Below are positions 19,948 to 33,219 of a DNA stretch of 64,000 bases, one piece after another (position 1 is the first letter of the stretch; every line of letters starts with the position of its first letter). The position numbers and the translations under genes were made by a program. The stretch is from Inia geoffrensis (taxonomy: Eukaryota > Chordata > Mammalia > Artiodactyla > Iniidae), in assembly GCA_036417435.1 (NCBI GenBank), contig CM070904.1, positions 21,124,835 through 21,188,834 of the forward strand, read 5' to 3'. The notes below the pieces were generated by a model. The model worked only from the letters and a program-made list of their open reading frames with translations, was not told the origin of the DNA and made no database searches.

Positions 19948-22900
19948 GTGGCTGAACACACACCCCGGGGCTTTTGTAGGCTCACCCCCTGCCCCTTAAC
20001 CTGCACTGCCCCGCCCCAGGCATATGGCAAGCCTTGCAAGTGGGCTACTCGGAGGTTGTCGTGGCTCGCAGGTGGGGCGACTCTAATGAAGTGGGCTGGA
20101 GGTGGGAACTTGCCTAGGAGGAGCTGTGGAGATCCGGGTTCTTCACAGCCCTTCCCTCTCAGCTGTTCCACCATCACATGGATACACCCGGCTGTGCTTA
20201 CCTGTAGGAGAGCAATGTTACATCGGCAGATTGCGGAACCACGCAGGGGAGAACAGCAGCAGCATCCTCCAGCCGCGGGACACAGGCCTGCTGAGGCTCC
20301 AGGTGTCTGACACAAGCCGAAGTCACAGAGGCCTGAGGTAAAAAAATGGGCATTTCTTAACCCCTTGCTTGCCTTGTCATTGAACGGTCCTTTTGCCTTT
20401 CAGCATAGTTTATATACAATGTTGCGTCTCTTTGACTTCTATAGCCACTTGATGCAATTATAACGGTAGCTGCACCTCTAGGGTTTCGGATTTTTTGCCC
20501 CGTTAGTTTATCGAGGAATATTTTGTAGCGTTCCCTGTGCTTTCGGGTGGGTCGCCCTTGATGAGCACTTTTTGATACGTTAAGTGTGTTTCTGTTTATC
20601 CCAATCTCCTAATTCACCCTTCCCCGGTCTCCAGTTTCCCCATGTAGGAACTCCTCGCTTCTTTCTTCCCTTTGTGAACCTGTGTTTCCTTTCTTTACTA
20701 GCTTCCTTTGTATCCCTATTTAGACTGCACACATAAGTGATATCCGGGGATATGTGCCTTGCTGCCTCTAATTGACCAGAATTAGGGAGATCATCTTCGG
20801 CTCGACCCATGCTGCTGCAAATACTATGAGTTCCTTTTGTTCTGTGGCTGAGTGGTAGGCGAGTGTGTGTACGTAGCAGAACATCTTTCTCCCTTCACCC
20901 CTCGCTCGACAGTTCGTTCGTTTGTATGTCTTGGCTGTGGTCAAGGGTACCACAACCACTGACTGGGTGCAAGTGCCTCCTTCCAATGATGCTAGTCTCT
21001 GGTTATACGACCAGCAGAGTCGTTTCCGAATCTTGTGGTACCTCCAATGTTTATTTAGGTAAGGAATGTGCCTACTGATCCTCATACCTGGTGTTACCAA
21101 TTTTCAATTCCACCAACAGCAATAGCTGACTTCCCTTTTTGGCATGCCCTCTTGAGCACTTTAAAGGTTAGGGTTTGACAGGACGGCAGCCAGGGAACAA
21201 CTCGGCTAACTTTCTTTTCACTCTCTAATTATGACAGATCCTGATCATCTTTTCATTTGAATGTGTTCTTTTCTAAAAGATGGGTGAGTATCACTGAGTT
21301 CTTGAATGGTTCGTGCCTCAGTGTTTGGCCTGATTTGACTTAATTTCAGAGTACCTAGCCCAGGATATTTCTTGAGGGCAGGGTTGTGTTTGCAAAGCTG
21401 CAGGCCATAGACCTTGTGAATGATGGGTGCCTTTCCGCACGGTTGGTAAGGTTCTTACGTTTTGTAAGGTTGTTACGGCAGTGTGCTACAAGGCGGCAGC
21501 ACTACTCCGTGTGGTCTCTGCTAACTTGAGGAAAGAAAGCCTTAGCGGTGGTCCCAGTGCTGGATTGGAAATGGGGAGTCGAACATGGCTGAACACACAC
21601 CCCTGGGCTTGTGTATGCTCACCTCCTGCCCCTTAACCTGCACTGCCACACCCCAGGCATATCTCAAGCCTTGCAAAAGGGCTCCTCGGAGGGTGCCGTG
21701 GATCGCAGGTGGGGCGACTCTAATGAAGAGGGCTGGAGGTGGGAACCTGCCTAGCAGGAGCTGTGGAGATCCGGTTTCTTCACCGCTCTTCCCTCTCAGC
21801 TGCTCCACACTCATTTGGGAACAGCGGGCTCTGCTTACCTGTAGGAGGGCCACGTTGGATCGGGAGAATGTGGTACCACGCAGGGGAGAATGGGCAATAG
21901 CGGTCCGAGGTGCCGCTGGTCAGGTAGCACGTCCTCCTCCCTTGCTGCCTCAGCAGCAGCATGCTCCGGCCGTGGGACCCAGGCCTGCCGAGGCTCCAGG
22001 GGCCTTACCGTGGTAAGGACATCACAGAGGCCTGGGGTAACAGAGTAGGCATTTCTTAACCCCTTACTTGCCTTCTCATTGAACAGTGCTTTACCCTTTC
22101 AGCCTAGTTCATATAGAATTTTGGGTCCTTTTCAATTCTACAGCCACCTGATGCAATTATACACATAGGTGTACCCGTAGGGTTTCGGATTCTTTGCACT
22201 CTTCGTTTATTGAGGAATGTTTTGTAGCGTTCCTTGTGCTTTCCGGTGGGTCGCCCTTGATGAGCACTTTTTGATACGTTAAGCGTGTTTCTGTGAAACC
22301 CGACCTCCTACATCACCCTTCCCCGGTCTCCAATTTCCCCCTCAGGCAACTCCAGGCTTCTTTCTTTCCTTTGTAAACCTGTGTTACCTTTGTGTACTAG
22401 CTCCCTTAGTATCCGTATTGAGATGGCAGACGTAAGTGTGATATCCTGGGATATGTGTCTTGCTGCCTCTAGTTGACCAGAATTAGTGAGGTCATCTACT
22501 GCTCTATGCATGCTGCTGCAAAGAGTTTGAGTTCGTTTTGTTCTGTGGCTGAGTGGTAGTCGACTGTGTGTAGGTAGCAGAACATCTTTCTCCATTCACC
22601 CCTCGCTGCACATTTCGTTCTTTGGATGTCTTGGCTGCGGTCATGGGTACCACAAGGACCGCTGGGGTGCAAGTGCTTCCTTCCAATGATGCTAGTCTCT
22701 GGTTATGCGACCTGCAGCGGGGTTTCCGAATCTCGTGGTACCTCCAGTGTTTACTTTGGTAAGGAATGTGCCTACTGATCCTCATACCGGCTGTTAGCAA
22801 TTTACAATCCCACCAACAGCAATAGCTGGCTTCTCTTTTTGGCATGCCCTGTTGATCACTTATGATTTTAGGGTTTGAGAGGACTGCAGCCAGGGACCAC

Positions 22901-23265
22901 CTCGTGTAGCTTTCTTTGCAGTCTCTAATCATGACAGATCCTGGGCATCTTTTCTTTTGAGTGTGCTGTTTTCTAAAACGCGAGTGAGTACCACTGAGTT
23001 CTTGAAAGGTTCCTGCCTCAGAGTCGGGCCTGATTTGAATTCGTTCCCGATTCCCAGCCCGGGATAATTCTTGAGGGCAGGGTTGTGTCTGCAAAGCCGC
23101 AGGCCATAGGCCTTGTTGTTGATAGGTGCCCTTCAGCACTGTTGTTAAGGTTGTTACGGCAGTGGGCCACAAGGCGGCAGCACTACTCCGTGTCGTCTCT
23201 GGTAACATGGGGAAAGAAAGTCTTAGCGGGGGTCCCGGTGTTGGATTGGAAATGGGGAGTCGAAG
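19948..23265 (+). repeat. Repeat unit U7 (type h/epsilon), 3318 bp
   Basis: Half 1 is 19948-21584 and half 2 is 21585-23265. L1 fragments lie at 20772-21305 and 22473-23006; CTCF-like motifs at 21486 (weak) and 23167 (strong). Type h half 1 has GCACCTCTAGGG near 20472, CCATGTAGGAAC near 20640 and GAATGATGGGTGCC near 21418. Epsilon half 2 has CCGTGGATCGC near 21696. Half-1 type h also occupies U8, U13 and U18, and epsilon half 2 also occupies U12 and U17. Confidence 0.95.
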
Positions 23266-26200
23266 GTGGCTGAACACACACCCCGGGGCTTTTGTAGGCT
23301 CACCCCCTGCCCCTTAACCTGCACTGCCCCGCCCCAGGCATATGGCAAGCCTTGCAAGTGGGCTACTCGGAGGTTGTCGTGGCTCGCAGGTGGGGCGACT
23401 CTAATGAAGTGGGCTGGAGGTGGGAACTTGCCTAGGAGGAGCTGTGGAGATCCGGGTTCTTCACAGCCCTTCCCTCTCAGCTGTTCCACCATCACATGGA
23501 TACACCCGGCTGTGCTTACCTGTAGGAGAGCAATGTTACATCGGCAGATTGCGGAACCACGCAGGGGAGAACAGCAGCAGCATCCTCCAGCCGCGGGACA
23601 CAGGCCTGCTGAGGCTCCAGGTGTCTGACACAAGCCGAAGTCACAGAGGCCTGAGGTAAAAAAATGGGCATTTCTTAACCCCTTGCTTGCCTTGTCATTG
23701 AACGGTCCTTTTGCCTTTCAGCATAGTTTATATACAATGTTGCGTCTCTTTGACTTCTATAGCCACTTGATGCAATTATAACGGTAGCTGCACCTCTAGG
23801 GTTTCGGATTTTTTGCCCCGTTAGTTTATCGAGGAATATTTTGTAGCGTTCCCTGTGCTTTCGGGTGGGTCGCCCTTGATGAGCACTTTTTGATACGTTA
23901 AGTGTGTTTCTGTTTATCCCAATCTCCTAATTCACCCTTCCCCGGTCTCCAGTTTCCCCATGTAGGAACTCCTCGCTTCTTTCTTCCCTTTGTGAACCTG
24001 TGTTTCCTTTCTTTACTAGCTTCCTTTGTATCCCTATTTAGACTGCACACATAAGTGATATCCGGGGATATGTGCCTTGCTGCCTCTAATTGACCAGAAT
24101 TAGGGAGATCATCTTCGGCTCGACCCATGCTGCTGCAAATACTATGAGTTCCTTTTGTTCTGTGGCTGAGTGGTAGGCGAGTGTGTGTACGTAGCAGAAC
24201 ATCTTTCTCCCTTCACCCCTCGCTCGACAGTTCGTTCGTTTGTATGTCTTGGCTGTGGTCAAGGGTACCACAACCACTGACTGGGTGCAAGTGCCTCCTT
24301 CCAATGATGCTAGTCTCTGGTTATACGACCAGCAGAGTCGTTTCCGAATCTTGTGGTACCTCCAATGTTTATTTAGGTAAGGAATGTGCCTACTGATCCT
24401 CATACCTGGTGTTACCAATTTTCAATTCCACCAACAGCAATAGCTGACTTCCCTTTTTGGCATGCCCTCTTGAGCACTTTAAAGGTTAGGGTTTGACAGG
24501 ACGGCAGACAGGGAACAACTCGGCTAACTTTCTTTTCACTCTCTAATTATGACAGATCCTGATCATCTTTTCATTTGAATGTGTTCTTTTCTAAAAGATG
24601 GGTGAGTATCACTGAGTTCTTGAATGGTTCGTGCCTCAGTGTTTGGCCTGATTTGACTTAATTTCAGAGTACCTAGCCCAGGATATTTCTTGAGGGCAGG
24701 GTTGTGTTTGCAAAGCTGCAGGCCATAGACCTTGTGAATGATGGGTGCCTTTCCGCACGGTTGGTAAGGTTCTTACGTTTTGTAAGGTTGTTACGGCAGT
24801 GTGCTACAAGGCGGCAGCACTACTCCGTGTGGTCTCTGCTAACTTGAGGAAAGAAAGCCTTAGCGGTGGTCCCAGTGCTGGATTGGAAATGGGGAGTCGA
24901 ACATGGCTGAACACACACCCTTGGGCTTGTGTATGCTCACCTCCTGCCCCTTAACCTGCACTGCCACACCGCAGGCATTTTGCAAGCCTTGCAAGTGGGC
25001 TCTTCGGAGGGTGCCGTGCTTCGCAGGTGGGGCGACTCTAATGAAGAGGGCTGGAGGTGGGAACCTGCCTAGCAGGAGCTGTGGAGATCCGGTTTCTTCA
25101 CCGCTCTTCCCTCTCAGCTGCTCCACACTCATTTGGGAACAGCGGGCTCTGCTTACCTGTAGGAGGGCCACGTTGGATCGGGAGAATGTGATACCACGCA
25201 GGGGAGAATGGGCAATAGCGGTCCGCGGTGCCGCTGGTCAGGTAGCACGTCCTCCTCCCTTGCTGCCTCAGCAGCAGCATGCTCCGGCCGTGGGACCCAG
25301 GCCTGCCGAGGCTCCAGGAGCCTTACCGTGGTAACGACATCACAGAGGCCTGGGGTAACAGAGTAGGCATTTCTTAACCCCTTACTTGCCTTCTCATTGA
25401 ACAGTGCTTTACCCTTTCAGCCTAGTTCATATAGAATTTTGGGTCCTTTTCAATTCTACAGCCACGTGATGCAATTATACACGTAGGTGTACCCGTAGGG
25501 TTTCGGATTCTTTGCACTCTTCGTTTATTGAGGAATGTTTTGTAGCGTTCCCTGTGCTTTCCGGTGGGTCGCCCTTGATGAGCACTTTTTGATACGTTAA
25601 GCGTGTTTCTGTGAAACCCGACCTCCTACATCACCCTTCCCTGGTCTCCAATTTCCCCCTCAGGCAACTCCAGGCTTCTTTCTTTCCTTTGTAAACCTGT
25701 GTTACCTTTGTGTACTAGCTCCCTTAGTATCCGTATTGAGATGGCAGACGTAAGTGTGATATCCTGGGATATGTGTCTTGCTGCCTCTAGTTGACCAGAA
25801 TTAGTGAGGTCATCTACTGCTCTATGCATGCTGCTGCAAAGAGTTTGAGTTCGTTTTGTTCTGTGGCTGAGTGGTAGTCGACTGTGTGTAGGTAGCAGAA
25901 CATCTTTCTCCATTCACCCCTCGCTGCACATTTCGTTCTTTGGATGTCTTGGCTGCGGTCATGGGTACCACAAGGACCGCTGGGGTGCAAGTGCTTCCTT
26001 CCAATGATGCTAGTCTCTGGTTATGCGACCTGCAGCGGGGTTTCCGAATCTCGTGGTACCTCCAGTGTTTACTTTGGTAAGGAATGTGCCTACTGATCCT
26101 CATACCGGCTGTTAGCAATTTACAATCCCACCAACAGCAATAGCTGGCTTCTCTTTTTGGCATGCCCTGTTGATCACTTATGATTTTAGGGTTTGAGAGG

Positions 26201-26583
26201 ACTGCAGCCAGGGACCACCTCGTGTAGCTTTCTTTGCAGTCTCTAATCATGACAGATCCTGGGCATCTTTTCTTTTGAGTGTGCTGTTTTCTAAAACGCG
26301 AGTGAGTACCACTGAGTTCTTGAAAGGTTCCTGCCTCAGAGTCGGGCCTGATTTGAATTCGTTCCCGATTCCCAGCCCGGGATAATTCTTGAGGGCAGGG
26401 TTGTGTCTGCAAAGCCGCAGGCCATAGGCCTTGTTGTTGATAGGTGCCCTTCAGCACTGTTGTTAAGGTTGTTACGGCAGTGGGCCACAAGGCGGCAGCA
26501 CTACTCCGTGTCGTCTCTGGTAACATGGGGAAAGAAAGTCTTAGCGGGGGTCCCGGTGTTGGATTGGAAATGGGGAGTCGAAG
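23266..26583 (+). repeat. Repeat unit U8 (type h/gamma), 3318 bp
   Basis: Half 1 is 23266-24902 and half 2 is 24903-26583. L1 fragments lie at 24090-24623 and 25791-26324; CTCF-like motifs at 24804 (weak) and 26485 (strong). Half 1 nearly copies that of U7, one difference being CGGCAGACAGGG near 24502 where U7 has CGGCAGCCAGGG. Half 2 is gamma, with the E-box CACGTG at 25463-25468. The same h/gamma pairing recurs at U13 and U18. Confidence 0.95.
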
Positions 26584-29500
26584 GTGGCTGAACACACACC
26601 CCGGGGCTTTTGTAGGCTCACCCCCTGCCCCTTAACCTGCACTGCCCCGCCCCAGGCATATGGCAAGCCTTGCAAGTGGGCTACTCGGAGGTTGTCGTGG
26701 CTCGCAGGTGGGGCGACTCTAATGAAGTGGGCTGGAGGTGGGAACTTGCCTAGGAGGAGCTGTGGAGATCCGGGTTCTTCACAGCCCTTCCCTCTCAGCT
26801 GTTCCACCATCACATGGATACACCCGGCTGTGCTTACCTGTAGGAGAGCCATGTTACATCGGCAGATTGCGGAACCACGCAGGGGAGAACAGCAGCAGCA
26901 TCCTCCAGCCGCGGGACACAGGCCTGCTGAGGCTCCAGGTGTCTGACACCAGCCGAAGTCACAGAGGCCTGAGGTAAGAAAATGGGCATTTCTTAACCCC
27001 TTGCTTGCCTTGTCATTGAACGGTCCTTTTGCCTTTCAGCATAGTTTATATACAATGTTGCGTCTCTTTGACTTCTATAGCCACTTAATGCAGTTATAAC
27101 GGTAGCTGCACCTGTAGGGTTTCGGATTCTTTGCCCCGTTAGTGTATTGAGGAATATTTTGTAGCGTTCCCTGTGCTTTCGGGTGGGTCGCCCTTGATGA
27201 GCACTTTTTGATACGTTAAGTGTGTTTCTGTTTATCCCAAACTCCTAATTCACCCTTCCCCGGTCTCCAGTTTCCCCATGTGGGAACTCCTCGCTTCTTT
27301 CTTCCCTTTGTGAACCTGTGTTTCCTTTCCTTACTAGCTTCCTTTGTATCCCTATTTAGACTGCACACATAAGTGATATCCGGGGATATGTGCCTTGCTG
27401 CCTCTAATTGACCAGAATTAGGGAGATCATCTTCGGCTCGACCCATGCTGCTGCAAATACTATGAGTTCCTTTTGTTCTGTGGCTGAGTGGTAGGCGAGT
27501 GTGTGTAGGTAGCAGAACATCTTTCTCCCTTCACCCCTCGCTCGACAGTTCGTTCGTTTGTATGTCTTGGCTGTGGTCAAGGGTACCACAACCACTGACT
27601 GGGTGCAAGTGCCTCCTTCCAATGATGCTAGTCTCTGGTTATACGACCTGCAGAGTCGTTTCCGAATCTTGTGGTACCTCCAATGTTTATTTAGGTAAGG
27701 AATGTGCCTACTGATCCTCATATCTGCTGTTACCAATTTACAATTCCACCAACAGCAATAGCTGACTTCCCTTTTTGGCATGCCCTCTTGAGCACTTAAA
27801 AGGTTAGGGTGTGACAGGACTGCAGCCAGGGAACAACTCGGCTAACTTTCTTTTCACTCTCTAATTATGACAGATCCTGATCATCTTTTCATTTGAATGT
27901 GTTCTTTTCTAAAAGATGGGTGAGTATCACTGAGTTCTTGAATGGTTCGTGCCTCAGTGTTTGGCCTGATTTGACTTAATTTCAGAGTACCTAGCCCAGG
28001 ATATTTCTTGAGGGCAGGGTTGTGTTTGCAAAGCTGCAGGCCATAGACCTTGTGAATGATAGGTGCCTTTCCGCACGGTTGGTAAGGTTCTTACGTTTTG
28101 TAAGGTTTTTACAGCAGTGTGCTACAAGGCGGCAGCACTACTCCGTGTGGTCTCTGCTAACTTGAGGAAAGAAAGCCTTAGCGTTGGTCCCAGTGCTGGA
28201 TTGGAAATGGGGAGTCGAACATGGCTGAACACACACCCCTGGGCTTGTGTATGCTCACCTCCTGCCCCTTAACCTGCACTGCCACACCCCAGGCATATCG
28301 CAAGCCTTGCAAGTGGGCTCCTCGGAGGGTGCCGTGGTTCACAGGTGGGGCGACTCTAATGAAGAGGGCTGGAGGTGGGAACCTCCCTAGCAGGAGCTGT
28401 GGAGATCCGGTTTCTTCACTGCTCTTCCCTCTCAGCTGCTCCACACTCATTTGGGAACAGCGGGCTCTGCTTACCTGTAGGAGGGCCACGTTGGATCGGG
28501 AGAATGTGGTACCACGCAGGGGAGAATGGGCAATAGCGGTCCGAGGTGCCGCTGGTCAGGTAGCACGTCCTCCTTTCTTGCTGCCTCAGCAGCAGCATGC
28601 TCCGGCCGTGGGACCCAGGCCTGCCGAGGCTCCAGGAGCCTTACCGTGGTAACGACATCACAGAGGCCTGGGGTAACAGAGTAGGCATTTCTTAACCCCT
28701 TACTTGCCTTCTCATTGAACAGTGCTTTACCCTTTCAGCCTAGTTCATATAGAATTTTGGGTCCTTTTCAATTCTACAGCCACCTGATGCAATTATACAC
28801 GTAGGTGTACCCGTAGGGTTTCGGATTCTTTGCACTCTTCGTTTATTGAGGAATGTTTTGTAGCGTTCCCTGTGCTTTCCGGTGGGTCGCCCTTGATGAG
28901 CACTTTTTGATACGTTAAGCGTGTTTCTGTGAAACCCGACCTCCTACATCACCCTTCCCCGGTCTCCAATTTCCCCCTCAGGCAACTCCAGGCTTCTTTC
29001 TTTCCTTTGTAAACCTGTGTTACCTTTGTGTACTAGCTCCCTTAGTATCCGTATTGAGATGGCAGACGTAAGTGTGATATCCTGGGATATGTGTCTTGCT
29101 GCCTCTAGTTGACCAGAATTAGTGAGGTCATCTACTGCTCTATGCATGCTGCTGCAAAGAGTTTGAGTTCGTTTTGTTCTGTGGCTGAGTGGTAGTCGAC
29201 TGTGTGTAGGTAGCTGCACATCTTTCTGCATTCACCCCTCGCGGCACATTTCGTTCTTTGGATGTCTTGGCTGCGGTCATGGGTACCACAAGGACCGCTG
29301 GGGTGCAAGTGCTTCCTTCCAATGATGCTAGTCTCTGGTTATGCGACCTGCAGCGGGGTTTCCGAATCTCGTGGTACCTCCAGTGTTTACTTTGGTAAGG
29401 AATGTGCCTACTGATCCTCATACCGGCTGTTAGCAATTTACAATCCCACCAACAGCAATAGCTGGCTTCTCTTTTTGGCATGCCCTCTTGATCACTTATG

Positions 29501-29901
29501 ATTTTAGGGTTTGAGAGGACTGCAGCCAGGGACCACCTCGTGTAGCTTTCTTTGCACTCTCTAATCATGACAGATCCTGGGCATCTTTTCTTTTGAGTGT
29601 GCTGTTTTCTAAAACGCGAGTGAGTACCACTGAGTTCTTGAAAGGTTCCTGCCTCAGAGTCGGGCCTGAGTTGAATTCGTTCCCGATTCCCAGCCCGGGA
29701 TAATTCTTGAGGGCAGGGTTGTGTCTGCAAAGCCGCAGGCCATAGGCCTTGTTGTTGATAGGTGCCCTTCAGCACTGTTGTTAAGGTTGTTACGGCAGTG
29801 GGCCACAAGGCGGCAGCACTACTCCGTGTCGTCTCTGGTAACATGGGGAAAGAAAGTCTTAGCGGGGGTCCCGGTGTTGGATTGGAAATGGGGAGTCGAA
29901 G
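26584..29901 (+). repeat. Repeat unit U9 (type i/zeta), 3318 bp, private variants
   Basis: Half 1 is 26584-28220 and half 2 is 28221-29901. L1 fragments lie at 27408-27941 and 29109-29642; CTCF-like motifs at 28122 (weak) and 29803 (strong). It carries more private changes than most units: GTTAGTGTATTGAGG near 27138, CATATCTGCTG near 27719, AAGGTTTTTACAGCAG near 28101, GCGTTGGTCCC near 28182, CGTGGTTCACAGG near 28333 and TCCTTTCTTGC near 28571. It borders the regular higher-order repeat that starts with U10. Confidence 0.94.
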
Positions 29902-32900
29902 GTGGCTGAACACACACCCCGGGGCTTTTGTAGGCTCACCCCCTGCCCCGTAACCTGCACTGCCCCGCCCCAGGCATATGGCAAGCCTTGCAAGTGGGCT
30001 ACTCGGAGGGTGTCGTGGCTCGCAGGTGGGGCGACTCTAATGAAGTGGGCTGGAGGTGGGAACTTGCCTAGGAGGAGCTGTGGAGATCCGGGTTCTTCAC
30101 AGCCCTTCCCTCTCAGCTGTTCCACCATCACATGGATACACCCGGCTGTGCTTACCTGTAGGAGGGCCATGTTACATCGGCAGATTGCGGAACCACGCAG
30201 GGGAGAACAGCAGCAGCATCCTCCAGCCGCGGGACACAGGCCTGCTGAGGCTCCAGGTGTCTGACACAAGCCGAAGTCACAGAGGCCTGAGGTAAGAAAA
30301 TGGGCATTTCTTAACCCCTTGCTTGCCTTGTCATTGAACGGTCCTTTTGCCTTTCAGCATAGTTTATATACAATGTTGCGTCTCTTTGACTTCTATAGCC
30401 ACTTGATGCAATTATAACGGTAGCTGCACCTGTAGGGTTTCGGATTTTTTGCCCCGTTAGTTTATCGAGGAATATTTTGTAGCGTTCCCTGTGCTTTCGG
30501 GTGGGTCGCCCTTGATGAGCACTTTTTGATACGTTAAGTGTGTTTCTGTTTATCCCAATCTCCTAATTCACCCTTCCCCGGTCTCCAGTTTCCCCATGTG
30601 GGAACTCCTCGCTTCTTTCTTCCCTTTGTGAACCTGTGTTTCCTTTCTTTACTAGCTTCCTTTGTATCCCTAATTAGACTGCACACATAAGTGTTATCCT
30701 GGGATATGTGCCTTGCTGCCTCTAATTGACCAGAATTAGGGAGATCATCTTCGGCTCGACCCATGCTGCTGCAAATACTATGAGTTCCTTTTGTTCTGTG
30801 GCTGAGTGGTAGGCGAGTGTGTGTACGTAGCAGAACATCTTTCTCCCTTCACCCCTCGCTCGACAGTTCGTTCGTTTGTATGTCTTGGCTGTGGTCAAGG
30901 GTACCACAACCACTGACTGGGTGCAAATGCCTCCTTCCAATGATGCTAGTCTCTGGTTATACGACCTGCAGAGTCGTTTCCGAATCTTGTGGTACCTCCA
31001 ATGTTTATTTAGGTAAGGAATGTGCCTACTGATCCTCATACCTGGTGTTACCAATTTTCAATTCCACCAACAGCAATAGCTGACTTCCCTTTTTGGCATG
31101 CCCTCTTGAGCACTTAAAAGGTTAGGGTTTGACAGGACTGCAGCCAGGGAACAACTCGGCTAACTTTCTTTTCACTCTCTAATTATGACAGATCCTGATC
31201 ATCTTTTCATTTGAATGTGTTCTTTTCTAAAAGATGGGTGAGTATCACTGAGTTCTTGAATGGTTCGTGCCTCAGTGTTTGGCCTGATTTGACTTAATTT
31301 CAGAGTACCTAGCCCAGGATATTTCTTGAGCGCAGGGTTGTGTTTGCAAAGCTGCAGGCCATAGACCTTGTGAATGATAGGTGCCTTTCCGCACGGTTGG
31401 TAAGGTTCTTACGTTTTGTAAGGTTGTTACGGCAGTGTGCTACAAGGCGGCAGCACTACTCCGTGTGGTCTCTGCTAACTTGAGGAAACAAAGCCTTAGC
31501 GGTGGTCCCAGTGCTGGATTGGAAATGGGGAGTCGAACATGGCTGAACACACACCCCTGGGCTTGTGTATGCTCACCTCCTGCCCCTTAACCTGCACTGC
31601 CACACCGCAGGCATTTTGCAAGCCTTGCAAGTGGGCTCTTCGGAGGGTGCCGTGGTTCGCAGGTGGGGCGACTCTAATGAAGAGGGCTGGAGGTGGGAAC
31701 CTGCCTAGCAGGAGCTGTGGAGATCCGGTTTCTTCACCGCTCTTCCCTCTCAGCTGCTCCACACTCATTTGGGAACAGCGGGCTCTGCTTACCTGTAGGA
31801 GGGCCACGTTGGATCGGGAGAATGTGGTACCACGCAGGGGAGAATGGGCAATAGCGGTCCGAGGTGCCGCTGGTCAGGTAGCACGTCGTCCTCCCTTGCT
31901 GCCTCAGCAGCAGCATGCTCCGGCCGTGGGACCCAGGCCTGCCGAGGCTCCAGGGGCCTTACCGTGGTAAGGACATCACAGAGGCCTGGGGTAACAGAGT
32001 AGGCATTTCTTAACCCCTTACTTGCCTTCTCATTGAACAGTGCTTTACCCTTTCAGCCTAGTTCATATAGAATTTTGGGTCCTTTTCAATTCTACAGCCA
32101 CCTGATGCAATTATACACATAGGTGTACCCGTAGGGTTTCGGATTCTTTGCACTCTTCGTTTATTGAGGAATGTTTTGTAGCGTTCCTTGTGCTTTCCGG
32201 TGGGTCGCCCTTGATGAGCACTTTTTGATACGTTAAGCGTGTTTCTGTGAAACCCGACCTCCTACATCACCCTTCCCCGGTCTCCAATTTCCCCCTCAGG
32301 CAACTCCAGGCTTCTTTCTTTCCTTTGTAAACCTGTGTTACCTTTGTGTACTAGCTCCCTTAGTATCCGTATTGAGATGGCAGACGTAAGTGTGATATCC
32401 TGGGATATGTGTCTTGCTGCCTCTAGTTGACCAGAATTAGTGAGGTCATCTACTGCTCTATGCATGCTGCTGCAAAGAGTTTGAGTTCGTTTTGTTCTGT
32501 GGCTGAGTGGTAGTCGACTGTGTGTAGGTAGCAGAACATCTTTCTCCATTCACCCCTCGCTGCACATTTCGTTCTTTGGATGTCTTGGCTGCGGTCATGG
32601 GTACCACAAGGACCGCTGGGGTGCAAGTGCTTCCTTCCAATGATGCTAGTCTCTGGTTATGCGACCTGCAGCGGGGTTTCCGAATCTCGTGGTACCTCCA
32701 GTGTTTACTTTGGTAAGGAATGTGCCTACTGATCCTCATACCGGCTGTTAGCAATTTACAATCCCACCAACAGCAATAGCTGGCTTCTCTTTTTGGCATG
32801 CCCTGTTGATCACTTATGATTTTAGGGTTTGAGAGGACTGCAGCCAGGGACCACCTCGTGTAGCTTTCTTTGCAGTCTCTAATCATGACAGATCCTGGGC

Positions 32901-33219
32901 ATCTTTTCTTTTGAGTGTGCTGTTTTCTAAAACGCGAGTGAGTACCACTGAGTTCTTGAAAGGTTCCTGCCTCAGAGTCGGGCCTGATTTGAATTCGTTC
33001 CCGATTCCCAGCCCGGGATAATTCTTGAGGGCAGGGTTGTGTCTGCAAAGCCGCAGGCCATAGGCCTTGTTGTTGATAGGTGCCCTTCAGCACTGTTGTT
33101 AAGGTTGTTACGGCAGTGGGCCACAAGGCGGCAGCACTACTCCGTGTCGTCTCTGGTAACATGGGGAAAGAAAGTCTTAGCGGGGGTCCCGGTGTTGGAT
33201 TGGAAATGGGGAGTCGAAG
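29902..33219 (+). repeat. Repeat unit U10 (type b/beta), 3318 bp
   Basis: Half 1 is 29902-31538 and half 2 is 31539-33219. L1 fragments lie at 30726-31259 and 32427-32960; CTCF-like motifs at 31440 (weak) and 33121 (strong). It differs from its partner U15 at 30491 (G versus C), 30927 (A versus G) and 32232 (G versus A). Confidence 0.95.

Larger units (their letters stand above)
6678..29901 (+). repeat. Mosaic block U3-U9 without the five-unit order
   Basis: Seven units break the b-d-j-h-a order seen to the right. They reuse the same half types in other pairings: beta follows f in U5 but b elsewhere; delta follows e in U4 and g in U6; h is followed by epsilon in U7 but gamma in U8, U13 and U18. 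Recombination or gene conversion with breakpoints inside single units best explains this. The block may be an older or less homogenised part of the array. Confidence 0.7.
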
